This document shows positions 1-8,569 of a stretch of DNA of 64,000 nucleotides, in pieces. The position numbers were made by a program, and so were the translations under genes. The DNA comes from Sulfurimonas hydrogeniphila (GTDB lineage: Bacteria; Campylobacterota; Campylobacteria; Campylobacterales; Sulfurimonadaceae): contig NZ_CP035534.1 of NCBI RefSeq assembly GCF_009068765.1, positions 2,232,001-2,296,000 on the forward strand. The letters are read 5' to 3'. The notes under the pieces are model-generated. The model was not told the origin of the DNA. It saw only the letters and a program-made list of their open reading frames with translations, and did no database searches. Each line of letters starts with the position of its first letter. Within the stretch, counting starts at the first letter, position 1.

Positions 1-536
1 AAAAATGCGCCGACAAATGTTGCAAGGGCTACACCGCCTATGACACCTTCAAGGGTTTTATTCGGACTTGTCTCACAAAATTTTGTTTTTCCTATGCTTT
101 TGCCTACAAAATAGGCGCCGATATCAGTCAGGGCAACAACACCCAGCAGCCAGACTAGTGACAGTACGCCATACTCTTCATACATTGTTAAAATAAAAAG
201 CAGCCCTGCCGTCGGATAGATAAACGGTAAAAAGTCAACCCATTTCAGATTTTTGTCATACGCCACAGCAGATGCATAGCCGACGCCTGCAAGCACAAAC
301 AAATCATCCCCGTAAGGATAAAAAGCGGCTATAAGCCATAAGGCTGCTGCATATGGCAGAAGATTATCTTTTTCTACACCAAAAAGCACCACAGCCTCTT
401 TAAAAGCCAAAATGTATACAGTCCCAAGAAAAAGCCACATAACAAAAAAATTGTCTATCAATCCGACAATCAGCACAACGGCCAAAAGTGCCAATCCTGT
501 GACTATCCGCTCTCTACTATCTCGTAATATGCTCAT
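1..536 (-). CDS. cdsA: Phosphatidate cytidylyltransferase CdsA (3' part outside window)
   Basis: Makes CDP-diacylglycerol from phosphatidate and CTP in the inner membrane, the branch point of phospholipid synthesis. The reverse strand starts MSILRDSRERIVTGLALLAV and continues through several hydrophobic helices to a part with DIGAYFVGKSIGKTKF and SPNKTLEGVIGG, the typical CdsA C-terminal motif. The gene runs off the left edge, so the last few dozen residues are missing. The start at 536 is the only good methionine before the first membrane segment. The next gene upstream on the same strand ends 42 bases away, so co-transcription is possible. Recognised from the family motif; high certainty. 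Confidence 0.9.
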   Translation of the reverse strand, partial: MSILRDSRERIVTGLALLAVVLIVGLIDNFFVMWLFLGTVYILAFKEAVVLFGVEKDNLLPYAAALWLIAAFYPYGDDLFVLAGVGYASAVAYDKNLKWVDFLPFIYPTAGLLFILTMYEEYGVLSLVWLLGVVALTDIGAYFVGKSIGKTKFCETSPNKTLEGVIGGVALATFVGAF

Positions 537-578
537 AAAAGATCCCTACAAATTTTTCAGATAAAATATTATATCTAA

Positions 579-899
579 TCAGACTTTAATATCTAATAGA
601 TGCAGTGGTTCGTCCGGTTCGTCCTCACTCTTTTCTTCAACAATTTCATGCCCCTGGTTTTTTGGAAGATTGTTTGTTTCCTGATCTGCTTCTTCTCTTT
701 GGTGTTCACGGTCTGGGTCTATTGCATGACTCTCTTCGGTAGGACGGACCTCTTCTATCTCTTTTTCTTTCTCCTGCACAGCAGCCTGCGCGGCAAGGTT
801 TTGCAAATCAAAGCGGACATATTGATTGCCCTGCAAAGGTGTGACGGCAGGTGTCATCTGGTTTACCAAGACTACATTTCCGATAGCTCCGACACTCAT
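579..899 (-). CDS. Small acidic hypothetical protein
   Basis: 106 residues, no function known to me. The N-terminal third (MSVGAIGNVVLVNQMTPAVT, then a glutamine- and alanine-rich stretch) looks ordered, while the middle is a run of Glu, Lys, Arg and Asp typical of a disordered tail. It ends HLLDIKV. A strong ribosome site (GGAGGAG, six bases or so before ATG at 899) supports the start. I have the impression that similar proteins occur in other Campylobacterota, but this is memory and not a search. It lies upstream of cdsA on the same strand, and its 5' flank begins directly at a block of hairpin repeats (about 925-1112). Confidence 0.7.
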   Translation of the reverse strand: MSVGAIGNVVLVNQMTPAVTPLQGNQYVRFDLQNLAAQAAVQEKEKEIEEVRPTEESHAIDPDREHQREEADQETNNLPKNQGHEIVEEKSEDEPDEPLHLLDIKV

Positions 900-924
900 A
901 GGCTCCTCCTTCCTTTTGGTTCAC

Positions 925-1112
925 AAAGCCGGTACTGTAGTGCCGGCTGTTGTTACTTCTTCACCATTCTCAGCCCACCCTAAAGGATGGGTTCCAAAAC
1001 TTTCCGGAATCGGTACTGTAGTGCCGGCTATTGCTACCTTTTCGCCATTCTCAGCCCACTCTAAAGGATAGGTTCCGAAACTTTCCGGAATCGGTACTTC
1101 AGTGCCGACTGT
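925..1112. repeat. Intergenic hairpin repeats, tandem 81-base units
   Basis: Three copies of the CGGTAC-loop-GTGCCG hairpin begin at 930, 1011 and 1092, exactly 81 bases apart. The first two have loop TGTA, the third TTCA. Between them lie inverted partner hairpins of the type CCCACCC-TAAA-GGATGGG (about 974-992) and a weaker one near 1056-1072. The whole block separates the NFACT gene from the small acidic gene. Same family as the blocks near 34.1, 36.4, 42.1, 53.3, 56.2, 58.2 and 63.8 kb. Confidence 0.9.
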
Positions 1113-1114
1113 TG

Positions 1115-2443
1115 CTAGGCTCTTGTATCTACCTCTATTGTCTTATACTTATTATACAACACATTTGCCCCGTTTTGTATCGTGACTTCTCGTCTGGGAG
1201 TATAATCGACCAAAAAGCGGTCTTTTGAAGCGGTACTGAATTCTACACAAAGTCTTGCCCCTGCCAAAATGATGTTTTGCGGGAGATTCTGCTTGTCAGT
1301 GGTAATGATGACATGGGCGGAAGGACGGTCTTTCATATGCAACCATATATCTTTTGCGCGTGCATTTTTTAAAAGTTCGACATTGCCTTTTTCATTTTTT
1401 CCCAGTTGCACTTTATAGCCTTCTATCCAAAACACTTCTATGGAGTCATTTTGCCTGACTTTTTTGTTTTGTACTTTTTTGGGCAAAAGCATCTCTATCT
1501 TTGCCACATCTTTTGCCTCTTTGATTACATGTATAAAGCGCTTGAGATGTTCTATTTTTGAGCGTAGGGACTCCTCTTCTATATGCAGATGCTTGGCACG
1601 TTGTTTTGCTTTTTTACTTTTGGAAAAGAACATTTCACTTATCATAAAAGGAGTGGGATAGCGTTTTTGCAATGCTATGTGCACTTTTGAACCGTCATAA
1701 TCTTCCAGTTCTATTTCTCTTGCATAAGGCTTAATGTTTTGCACATTTGAGAGCACCAAATTGCCCAAATGCCCATTTTCCTGTGCCTCTTTTTCCAGGC
1801 TCTCCTGTGAATCAAGTTTTGCATAAAGTTTTTGCAGTTTTTGCAGTTTTTTCTCAAGCTGGGAAATTTTTTGCTTTTTCAATCCTTCAAGTTTTACATT
1901 TTGCTCTTTTTCATACACTTCGTATAAAAATGCTTCCACATCCTCAAGCGGATACTCTTTTGCCACAAAAGGCGCAGGCGGAACATCCAGCAGTTTTTGC
2001 CCAACCCGAACTTCCCGAAAAGAGGAAAACAGATCAACATGACGCAGTGCTTCAAGCACAATATTCTCTTCATCCAGAATAATGACATTGGTATATTTTC
2101 CGGTAAATTCTATCTGCAGATAGGTTGTTTCTTCTTTATAAGCAGAAGCCAGCGAGGTTTTAATGCGTATAATTTTATCATCATTGAGCAGTTCTGCATG
2201 TAAGACGTTTGCACGGTTGAACCGTTTGGCTAAAATGACATCAAAAGGGGCATTATAGACCTTGGAACGCGGGTACTCTTCACATTTGAATATGCTTGAA
2301 TTCGAGCGTTGCATGTTAAAATAAAGCGCATCATTTTTGTCAAAAACAATTTTGATGATGCTGTCGCTTACCCGAAATGCAGCAGATATTTTTTTAAAAT
2401 TTTGTAAATAATCAGTAATTTGTTCTAAATGTGAAAGTTTCAT
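1115..2443 (-). CDS. NFACT-family (Rqc2/FbpA-like) RNA-binding protein
   Basis: 442 residues. NFACT proteins bind stalled large ribosomal subunits and peptidyl-tRNA; in bacteria RqcH adds alanine tails. The order is NFACT-N-like region (1-170), a coiled coil (about 175-210, LEGLKKQKISQLEKKLQKLQ), a second helical part and a C-terminal NFACT-R (DUF814) domain with KDIWLHMKDRPSAHVII and NVLYNKYKTI. It is shorter than the usual 550-570 residues, as in other Campylobacterota. The start at 2443 has no clear ribosome site; a TAGAAT-like -10 lies six bases upstream, so a leaderless message is possible. Standalone gene, divergent from cbiL. Tail-adding activity is not shown by sequence alone. Confidence 0.85.
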   Translation of the reverse strand: MKLSHLEQITDYLQNFKKISAAFRVSDSIIKIVFDKNDALYFNMQRSNSSIFKCEEYPRSKVYNAPFDVILAKRFNRANVLHAELLNDDKIIRIKTSLASAYKEETTYLQIEFTGKYTNVIILDEENIVLEALRHVDLFSSFREVRVGQKLLDVPPAPFVAKEYPLEDVEAFLYEVYEKEQNVKLEGLKKQKISQLEKKLQKLQKLYAKLDSQESLEKEAQENGHLGNLVLSNVQNIKPYAREIELEDYDGSKVHIALQKRYPTPFMISEMFFSKSKKAKQRAKHLHIEEESLRSKIEHLKRFIHVIKEAKDVAKIEMLLPKKVQNKKVRQNDSIEVFWIEGYKVQLGKNEKGNVELLKNARAKDIWLHMKDRPSAHVIITTDKQNLPQNIILAGARLCVEFSTASKDRFLVDYTPRREVTIQNGANVLYNKYKTIEVDTRA

Positions 2444-2449
2444 AACTTA

Positions 2450-2455
2450 ATTCTA
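2450..2455 (-). promoter_or_regulatory. -10-like box just before NFACT gene
   Basis: On the minus strand TAGAAT is followed by six bases and then the ATG at 2443. No Shine-Dalgarno fits between. One of six such arrangements in the window. Confidence 0.4.
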
Positions 2456-2522
2456 ACATACAAATCATTCACAAAAAGCACACTTTATAAGAAGTTAGTT
2501 ATAATTTCACAAAAAGAAAACA

Positions 2523-3194
2523 ATGAATCAAAAACTTACTATGGTCTCTTTAGGTCCAGGAGATGTTGAACTCTTGACACTTAAAGCACTCAATGCTTTT
2601 AGGGAATGTGATGCCATCTGTGTACCTACAAAAAGCGAAGACAATACTTTTACAAAATCTATCAGCTATAAAATCGTCTCGGATGCGCTTTCACTCTTAC
2701 ATGTAACCAAGACTATTGTACCGGTTTATTCACCTATGCATTTTAACTATGAAGACTGGGTACACGAGGCCGATATAATTTTAGAGACACTGCAAAAATA
2801 CAATAAGGTCTGCTTTGTCACACTTGGAGATGCTGCTATTTACTCAAGTATCTACTATCTGCTTGACATTATCAAAGAAAAAAATGAAAAAATCTATAAA
2901 AGCTGTAAAGTTATAGCAGGTGTCACTTCATTTAGCGCCGCTTCCGCCGAAGTGCAAAAAGCACTTTGTTTAGGTGATGAAAAACTCATCATTAAGCCTA
3001 TAAATCCACGATCTGAAGTCAAAACTACAGAAATTTTAATGCGCCCAAAAATCGGAATGAATACAGAGGTTTTAGGAGAAGGTAATTTTTATACTTTTGA
3101 AAATATGTATCTTGAAGATGCTAAAATCACATCTTCAAAGATTAGTAAAGTCAAAAAGTATATGACCCTTTTTATCAATTTTGCAAGGCGCTAG
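2523..3194 (+). CDS. cbiL: Cobalt-precorrin-2 C20-methyltransferase
   Basis: SAM-dependent methylation of cobalt-precorrin-2 at C20, an early step of the corrin ring pathway in the cytoplasm. 223 residues, the usual size of the tetrapyrrole methylase fold. MVSLGPGDVELLTLKALNAF is the first SAM-binding loop; CFVTLGDAAIYSSIYYL is the second conserved segment; GVTSFSAASAEVQKAL is the third. Preceded by TATAAT near 2500. It is transcribed alone and converges on the cbiH operon, overlapping its last gene by four bases. CbiL rather than other methylases is chosen from the GDxxxYSSxxYLL pattern and because cbiF, cbiH and cbiE are assigned to other genes. Confidence 0.88.
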   Translation: MNQKLTMVSLGPGDVELLTLKALNAFRECDAICVPTKSEDNTFTKSISYKIVSDALSLLHVTKTIVPVYSPMHFNYEDWVHEADIILETLQKYNKVCFVTLGDAAIYSSIYYLLDIIKEKNEKIYKSCKVIAGVTSFSAASAEVQKALCLGDEKLIIKPINPRSEVKTTEILMRPKIGMNTEVLGEGNFYTFENMYLEDAKITSSKISKVKKYMTLFINFARR

Positions 3195-3991
3195 TTAATC
3201 TTTTCCCATTCACCCTTTTGCATACCACTTAAGTCATATTTATTTAAATAGCCTCTTGGTGTTAAAACTCTGCCATCCCTTGTAAGTTTTGTTGTAGAGT
3301 TTCCTATAAGCAGTGTCGTAGACATATTTACATCTTCATTTTCTACGCCTGCATCTATCAACTCTTTTGCTGTAATTATTTTTATCATCTGATTTTCACG
3401 CCCTAAATCTCTTGCAACTACTACAGGGCGATTTGCATCAATATTTTTCAACTGTTCTAGCATTCCTTCATACGGCTCAAGTCTACTTCTACTTTTTGGG
3501 TTATAAATTGAGATAATGAAATCTCCCTCCAAAGCCAAACGTAATCGTTTTTGAATCAACCCAGCATCTGTTAGCCTATCAGAAAGTGATATAAGACAAA
3601 AATCTTGACTAATAGGCGCACCGACTTCACTCGCAAGTGCTAAAACAGAACTAATCCCAGGTAAAGCCGAATATTCTATACTTTCCCACAAGTCAAGCGT
3701 ATCTATAAGTTCAACAACCAAAGAACCCATAGCATAAACATTTGCATCACCATTTGAAAGCAATGCAACAGTCCTGCCTTTTTTAGCTTCATCTATGGCA
3801 TGCTGAACACGTTCTATCTCTTTTGTCATTGGCGTCGTAAAAACCTCTTTATCTGCTACCAATTCTGGTAAATCCTTGGCATATTTGGTATAAGCTACAA
3901 CTAAATCCGCTTCACGTATTGCGTTTATTGCCTCTTGTGTCAAATATCTGTCACCACCTGCGCCGGTTGAGACTAATGTTAATTTTCCCAT
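3191..3991 (-). CDS. cbiH: Cobalt-precorrin-3 C17-methyltransferase
   Basis: Methylates C17 with ring contraction. The true start is taken at 3991 (MGKLTLVSTGAGG) because AAGGAG lies ten bases before it; the longer reading from 4027 would add twelve residues and overlap cbiG. About 266 residues. Motifs of the methylase fold: STGAGGDRYLTQEAINAIRE, ALLSNGDANVYAMGSL, ALPGISSVLALASEVGAPI, and the YNPKSRSR motif typical of CbiH/CobJ. Last gene of the cbiC-(Fd)-cbiD-cbiET-cbiF-cbiG-cbiH operon. Confidence 0.9.
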   Translation of the reverse strand: MGKLTLVSTGAGGDRYLTQEAINAIREADLVVAYTKYAKDLPELVADKEVFTTPMTKEIERVQHAIDEAKKGRTVALLSNGDANVYAMGSLVVELIDTLDLWESIEYSALPGISSVLALASEVGAPISQDFCLISLSDRLTDAGLIQKRLRLALEGDFIISIYNPKSRSRLEPYEGMLEQLKNIDANRPVVVARDLGRENQMIKIITAKELIDAGVENEDVNMSTTLLIGNSTTKLTRDGRVLTPRGYLNKYDLSGMQKGEWEKIN

Positions 3992-4010
3992 CTTGTTTTT
4001 GCTCCTTATA

Positions 4011-5060
4011 TTAAAATGAAGCGGCAATCGTTACCGCGCCGTAAATTCTTTTACTTAAAAAAAGTGTTCTGTTTTTACTTGCCAATAAAGAAGCCGGTTC
4101 AGCCACTCCTTTAATATTAAAAAACTTTGTCGCCTGCGAAGGGCTAAACTTCTCAGGGAGTGCATTAATGGCATCCTCGCTGAAAAATTCTAACTCTTTG
4201 TTTATGTTTGAAACATATTGAAGTAAACCTTTTTCATCCGCTTTAGCACTAAAACTTGCAAGTTTTGTAATTTGTTCTTTTTTTATACCGTGTTCAAAAC
4301 AAAATCTTGTAACTGCCTTGTCTATTTCATCAGCACTTGTGCCTCTGTTCATCCCAAGCCCTAAAACTATCTCTTGCGGATGAATTTGTAGTGCACTATT
4401 TGGTAGCTTTTGCGGAGTAATATAGACAGTCGGTATATTTTTATCCCACTTTCCTAAATCATCTGGCATAAAAAAAGAAAAATTTTCCTCTTTGTAACCT
4501 TCAAACTCTTTTACTGCCTCAATCATACAGGGATAGCTTATTACCTGTACTTTTTTCTTGTTGATGATGGCATTGGAAACCTCTGCTAAAGATTTTAAGT
4601 TGCTGATAGTAAAACCGTACTTTTTTGCAAACATATCAAAAGCAAGAACTTTTATCTGATCACTTGCCGTAGTTACAAAATTCACACAGCCTTCTATCTT
4701 TGCGCACAATTCATTGGCAAGTTCATTTGCACCTCCCAAATGCCCTGAAAGTAAAGGAATTACTCTTTTTAAATCAAGCGTCATTATGAGCACAGCAGGG
4801 TCTGTTGCTTTATCTTTTAAGTGTGGTGCAATTTTTCTAATGACTGCACCCGTTGCCATTAAAAAGATGATGGCGTCAAACTCAGCCCATGCCGTAGGCA
4901 TGATATCATCGACTTTGGTAAAAATGTGAAAAGCCGCCTCTTTTGTTGTACCATCTTCACTTTTGTTAAAAATATGACATTCATGTCCTTGCAGATAAGG
5001 TAAAAGTTTTTTTGCTGCTTCTAATGAAGGATTATTTATAGTTGCTATTGCTATTTTCAT
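4011..5060 (-). CDS. cbiG: Cobalt-precorrin-5A hydrolase
   Basis: Opens the delta-lactone of cobalt-precorrin-5A and releases acetaldehyde. 349 residues with the CbiG N-terminal domain (GAVIRKIAPHLKDKATDPAV), the middle region containing LSGHLGGANELANELC, and the C-terminal CobE-like domain with VLGLGMNRGTSADEI and FSAKADEKGL. The start overlaps the cbiF stop as ATGA, indicating translational coupling. The set of motifs is specific to CbiG. Confidence 0.93.
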   Translation of the reverse strand: MKIAIATINNPSLEAAKKLLPYLQGHECHIFNKSEDGTTKEAAFHIFTKVDDIMPTAWAEFDAIIFLMATGAVIRKIAPHLKDKATDPAVLIMTLDLKRVIPLLSGHLGGANELANELCAKIEGCVNFVTTASDQIKVLAFDMFAKKYGFTISNLKSLAEVSNAIINKKKVQVISYPCMIEAVKEFEGYKEENFSFFMPDDLGKWDKNIPTVYITPQKLPNSALQIHPQEIVLGLGMNRGTSADEIDKAVTRFCFEHGIKKEQITKLASFSAKADEKGLLQYVSNINKELEFFSEDAINALPEKFSPSQATKFFNIKGVAEPASLLASKNRTLFLSKRIYGAVTIAASF

Positions 5061-5806
5061 AATGATTTTGATTTCCTTTGACTCTCTTGTTTGTATTTGT
5101 CTGCGTACAGATGAGATTCTGCCGTTGAGTTTTGGTGTAAAAATTTGCCAAACATGATGAGTGCAACACCCTTTACATGTAAAACCTGCTCTTGTATAGT
5201 AGAAATAGTGGCTTTATAAATTTTTTCATCAGACCATGTCGCTTTTTCAACAACCCAGCAAGGTGTATCTTTGCTATAGCCTAATTTATAAGCTGTCTCT
5301 TTGAGTTTTTGTATAAGTGAGATAGAGAGATAAAACGCAAAAGAAGAGTGCTTGTTTGACAAAAGTTGTTCCAGACTTTCTGGATTTGGAGTACGCCCCT
5401 CAATACGGGAGATAATAAGCGTCTGTGATACTCCGGGAATAGTATATTCAATACCCGCCGATGCTGCCGCACCAAATGCTGCAGTAACTCCCGGAATAAT
5501 CTCAAAATCTATATTTTCACTTCTTAAAAATTTTATCTGTTTGGCTATGGTAGAGTAAATAGAGCTGTCCCCCGTATGCAAACGCACAAATTTATTCTGG
5601 GCATATTTTTTTATAAAGCTAAAAATATCCTCATAACTCATATCTGCCGAGTTTTCTATAATCGTTCCCTCTTGACACCACTTAAGTAGCTCTTTTGGAA
5701 CAAGGGAACCTGTGTATAAAACTACTTCAGCGTCCTGTAAGGCTTTCATCCCTTTTACAGTTATAAGTTCAGGATCCCCTGGACCCGCTCCTACAAATTT
5801 AATCAT
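5057..5806 (-). CDS. cbiF: Cobalt-precorrin-4 C11-methyltransferase
   Basis: Methylates C11 of cobalt-precorrin-4 with SAM. 249 residues. Opens MIKFVGAGPGDPELITVKGM, continues with ADVVLYTGSL-like EVVLYTGSLVPKELL, then RLHTGDSSIYSTI and PGVTAAFGAAASAGIEYTIP, all in the order expected for CbiF/CobM. It overlaps cbiET by eight bases at its start and cbiG by four at its stop. It also carries one exact TTTACATGTAAA palindrome (5172-5183), read as LHVK on the coding strand. Confidence 0.93.
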   Translation of the reverse strand: MIKFVGAGPGDPELITVKGMKALQDAEVVLYTGSLVPKELLKWCQEGTIIENSADMSYEDIFSFIKKYAQNKFVRLHTGDSSIYSTIAKQIKFLRSENIDFEIIPGVTAAFGAAASAGIEYTIPGVSQTLIISRIEGRTPNPESLEQLLSNKHSSFAFYLSISLIQKLKETAYKLGYSKDTPCWVVEKATWSDEKIYKATISTIQEQVLHVKGVALIMFGKFLHQNSTAESHLYADKYKQESQRKSKSL

Positions 5807-6968
5807 TTATTTCCTTCTTTAGTATAATCTGATGCATAATGCGTTCAGGTTCTGGCATAAGCAGGCTCATTTTATAAGTTGTCAGACTAATGCTTTTAAC
5901 GTCAAAAGAAATTTTTGCTTTTCTTAAAACAGTGATAGCTTGTGTTAGGTTTGTAAGTGTTACAAAGTTAGCTACCAGAATACCGCCTTTGGCTAAGCGT
6001 CCATAGAGGTACTCAAGTTCAGCTATCACTTTTTGTCCGCCACCACCGATGAAAATTCTCTCAGGCGTGCTTAATTCTTTCTTGTATGCTTCACTTGCTT
6101 CGCCTTCATAAAGTTTTGTATCGAGTACTTTATGCTTTTTTAATGAATTTTTTATCATAGCCGAACGTTTGGGATTTTTTTCAAAAAGAATAGTTTTTAC
6201 TTTATAACGTTTGTAGCCGTCTATACTAACAGAGCCAGAACCAGCTCCTATATCCCACAAAAGCATATTTGGCTGCAGTTCAAGGTTTTGTAAAGAAATA
6301 TGTCGCTTATAGCTTTTGGTAATCATCCCGTTTTCATGTTCAATACTTTCTTCGCTTGAGATATTAGGTAGTGGCTTATACTTTCGTTTAACAAGAAGAG
6401 AATAAGGCATACGAGGTGATTTTTCTAGCATTTTTTGTAATGTTGTCGTAGAAAAAGTCTCATCTTCATAACCAAACTTTTCACCAAGTGTAATACTTAT
6501 GTCATCTTCATCTAAAAAACTTATAGCCTGCGACAAAACACGAGGTGTATCATTATCACAAACAATAAAAGTGTACTCTTTTGTCAAAAAGTTTTGTAAA
6601 TCCACAAAGTTTTTTCCATGTAAAGTTATAATGCCTGTTTTAACAAGACTTACACCCTCATGAGCTAACATATAATTAAGGCTTGAAGTGTTATCAATAA
6701 TTTTGAAAGCAATCTTTTGTTTTTTAAGTGCATTTATAATTAAAATTGCCCCAGAAAAAAAAGTAGGTGAACCACTGACTACATAGAGTAACTCTTTGTC
6801 AAGATTATTTAATATTGCTTCTTTGACAACTTTAAAATTTCCCTTTGTCACATTTGGCAAAGGGGTTTCATAGTTTTGATCGCAAAAAATCATATCAAAT
6901 TTTGAGAAATCAACATCTATATTCTTAAAATTATATTCACCCATCCCTGAGCCTGCTATTGTTACCAT
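5799..6968 (-). CDS. cbiET: Fused CbiE-CbiT precorrin methyltransferase/decarboxylase
   Basis: Adds methyl groups at C5 and C15 and removes the C12 acetate carboxyl. 389 residues: an N-terminal tetrapyrrole methylase-like part (1-195) and a C-terminal class I SAM methyltransferase (about 210-389) with LWDIGAGSGSVSIDGYKR and RIFIGGGGQKVIAELEYL. The CbiE half is divergent: its first loop is AGSGMGEYN and not the usual GxGPG. Seven-base overlap with cbiD at the start. The fused order E then T is the common arrangement (CobL-like). Confidence 0.9.
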   Translation of the reverse strand: MVTIAGSGMGEYNFKNIDVDFSKFDMIFCDQNYETPLPNVTKGNFKVVKEAILNNLDKELLYVVSGSPTFFSGAILIINALKKQKIAFKIIDNTSSLNYMLAHEGVSLVKTGIITLHGKNFVDLQNFLTKEYTFIVCDNDTPRVLSQAISFLDEDDISITLGEKFGYEDETFSTTTLQKMLEKSPRMPYSLLVKRKYKPLPNISSEESIEHENGMITKSYKRHISLQNLELQPNMLLWDIGAGSGSVSIDGYKRYKVKTILFEKNPKRSAMIKNSLKKHKVLDTKLYEGEASEAYKKELSTPERIFIGGGGQKVIAELEYLYGRLAKGGILVANFVTLTNLTQAITVLRKAKISFDVKSISLTTYKMSLLMPEPERIMHQIILKKEIND

Positions 6969-8053
6969 TTTAGCCTTTCCTTTATCTCATTTGGCAAAGT
7001 AATTGTTTCAACCTCGTGTACATGTAAACCAAGCTCTAAAAACCACTCTTTCAATCTCAAAGCAGATTTATACCCTAAAAGTTTTATAAATGGCTCTTTA
7101 TACTCATCCGGCAGAGTTTGTAAAACTCCTTTTAAGGTTACAAATTCTTCATTGCCCAGTTTAAAATTCAGTTCTGAATTTAACCAAATTTTCACCTCAT
7201 CAAAATCAATACTGCCATATTTGTTATGTGTATTTTTAAAACCCTGTGCTACTTTACACATTTTTGCAACACTTGTTATAAATATCAATTTTTTTATTCT
7301 GTGTTTTTTCAGCCGAGAAGATGCATCATACACAAAATTACCAATCTCTATAATAGAACTTTCATTATAATATTTTTTCGCAAAATCATGCGCAGAATTA
7401 CCAAGAGTAAAAATAATTTCCTCCTGTGACTCTGCCGCTGCGACATCTATTTCAGCTGTAACAGAATCAATATACGCAGAAGAAGAAACCGGCTTAACAA
7501 TGCCTCGGGTACCTAAAATAGAAATGCCGCCAACTACGCCAACCTTTGCATTTGCCGTATCTTTTGCTATGTGCTCTCCATCTTTAACACTAAACACGGC
7601 ATATAAAACTTCTTTCGATTCTTTTACAATACTTTGTGCATTTTCCAGCATCATGGCAAGAGGTACAGGATTTATTGCAGGATGCGGAGGACTGATTTTC
7701 AGCCCTTTTTTTGTGACGATTCCTATCCCTTCTCCGGCATAAACATAGACTTTTGTATTCTTAATTTTTAGGAGTGAGGGCATTTGTTCTTTAATCTTTT
7801 GCGGTTTTTGTTTTAAAAGTTTACAGCTAATTTCACATCCTTTGGTTACATCAATATCGTCATTATCACCTTTAACACTAACATAACAAAGCCTCTCCTT
7901 TTGCCCAACATCTATAAGTGCTTCTGCACCCTGTGGCAACACTACTGACAACTTTTGCATAGGAAGCTTACCAAAATATTCATACAAAGTCGCTAAAAAC
8001 ACTGCTGTTGCATGTGTTCCTGTTGTGTACCCCGACTTTAGTTTTTCACTCAT
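6962..8053 (-). CDS. cbiD: Cobalt-precorrin-5B C1-methyltransferase
   Basis: Methylates C1 of cobalt-precorrin-5B in the anaerobic pathway; its presence marks that pathway. 363 residues, usual length. LKSGYTTGTHATAVFLATL at the N-terminus is the CbiD signature, followed by GEGIGIVTKKGL, PHPAINPVPLAMM and SILGTRGIVKPVSSSAYI. The gene ends seven bases inside cbiET. The start at 8053 is only six bases after the stop of the ferredoxin-like gene, so translation is probably coupled. Confidence 0.95.
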   Translation of the reverse strand: MSEKLKSGYTTGTHATAVFLATLYEYFGKLPMQKLSVVLPQGAEALIDVGQKERLCYVSVKGDNDDIDVTKGCEISCKLLKQKPQKIKEQMPSLLKIKNTKVYVYAGEGIGIVTKKGLKISPPHPAINPVPLAMMLENAQSIVKESKEVLYAVFSVKDGEHIAKDTANAKVGVVGGISILGTRGIVKPVSSSAYIDSVTAEIDVAAAESQEEIIFTLGNSAHDFAKKYYNESSIIEIGNFVYDASSRLKKHRIKKLIFITSVAKMCKVAQGFKNTHNKYGSIDFDEVKIWLNSELNFKLGNEEFVTLKGVLQTLPDEYKEPFIKLLGYKSALRLKEWFLELGLHVHEVETITLPNEIKERLKW

Positions 8054-8059
8054 GCGAAT

Positions 8060-8569
8060 TTAGTTATAAACCTTCATAGGAATAAAATACTTCTCATCCA
8101 ACATCTCTAAAAGAATTTTATCTTCACTTAAAAGCTTAAAAAGTTCTCGCCACTGCTTGTCTGTAAAATTATGTGTGTGCCGTAACCAAAGTGCGTTGTT
8201 TTTTGCATTACCATTTGCCTGCGTATTTTCTGTTACTTGACAAACTTGGCGAAATCTACATGCTCCATAACAGCCTGTACGGCTTATCTTTATACGATTT
8301 TCTCCCTTATTAAGCCCCATCTCCTTTAGAATCTCACGCAAATGTGTTGCCCTGTCATCTTTGCCCGCTTTACCACATCGCTCGTCATCGCACAAAAGGA
8401 GCAGTGTTTTATAGTGCATAATTGGGCGATTTTTATCATAGTTTTTTGGTTTACATGTATAGCCTTCAACCACTTCACTGCCCATTTCATTCAGACGCAC
8501 TTCACCTTTTTTTACTGGGTTACTACCGTATTTTGAACTTGAATGTGAATTTATCAGACTACTTGCCAT
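8060..8569 (-). CDS. Thioredoxin-fold [2Fe-2S] ferredoxin-like protein in the cbi operon
   Basis: About 169 residues from the start chosen at 8569 (MASSLINSHSSSKYG), where AAGGAAA lies just upstream and the ATG overlaps the last codons of cbiC. The longer ORF from 8593 lacks a better site. The central part has LLLLCDDERCGKAGKDDRAT and later SRTGCYGACRFRQVC: a CxxxxC pair and a CxxxC pair, as in thioredoxin-like 2Fe-2S ferredoxins. This suggests electron transfer to a ring-modifying step. No precorrin-6A reductase (CbiJ) is seen in the window, so a link to that reduction is worth testing; this last point is inference only. Confidence 0.75.
   Translation of the reverse strand: MASSLINSHSSSKYGSNPVKKGEVRLNEMGSEVVEGYTCKPKNYDKNRPIMHYKTLLLLCDDERCGKAGKDDRATHLREILKEMGLNKGENRIKISRTGCYGACRFRQVCQVTENTQANGNAKNNALWLRHTHNFTDKQWRELFKLLSEDKILLEMLDEKYFIPMKVYN

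Noticed and set aside
600-983. 127-residue plus-strand ORF with hydrophobic stretches
   Set aside because: Antisense to the small acidic gene, which has a strong ribosome site and sensible start; the plus frame runs into the hairpin repeats.
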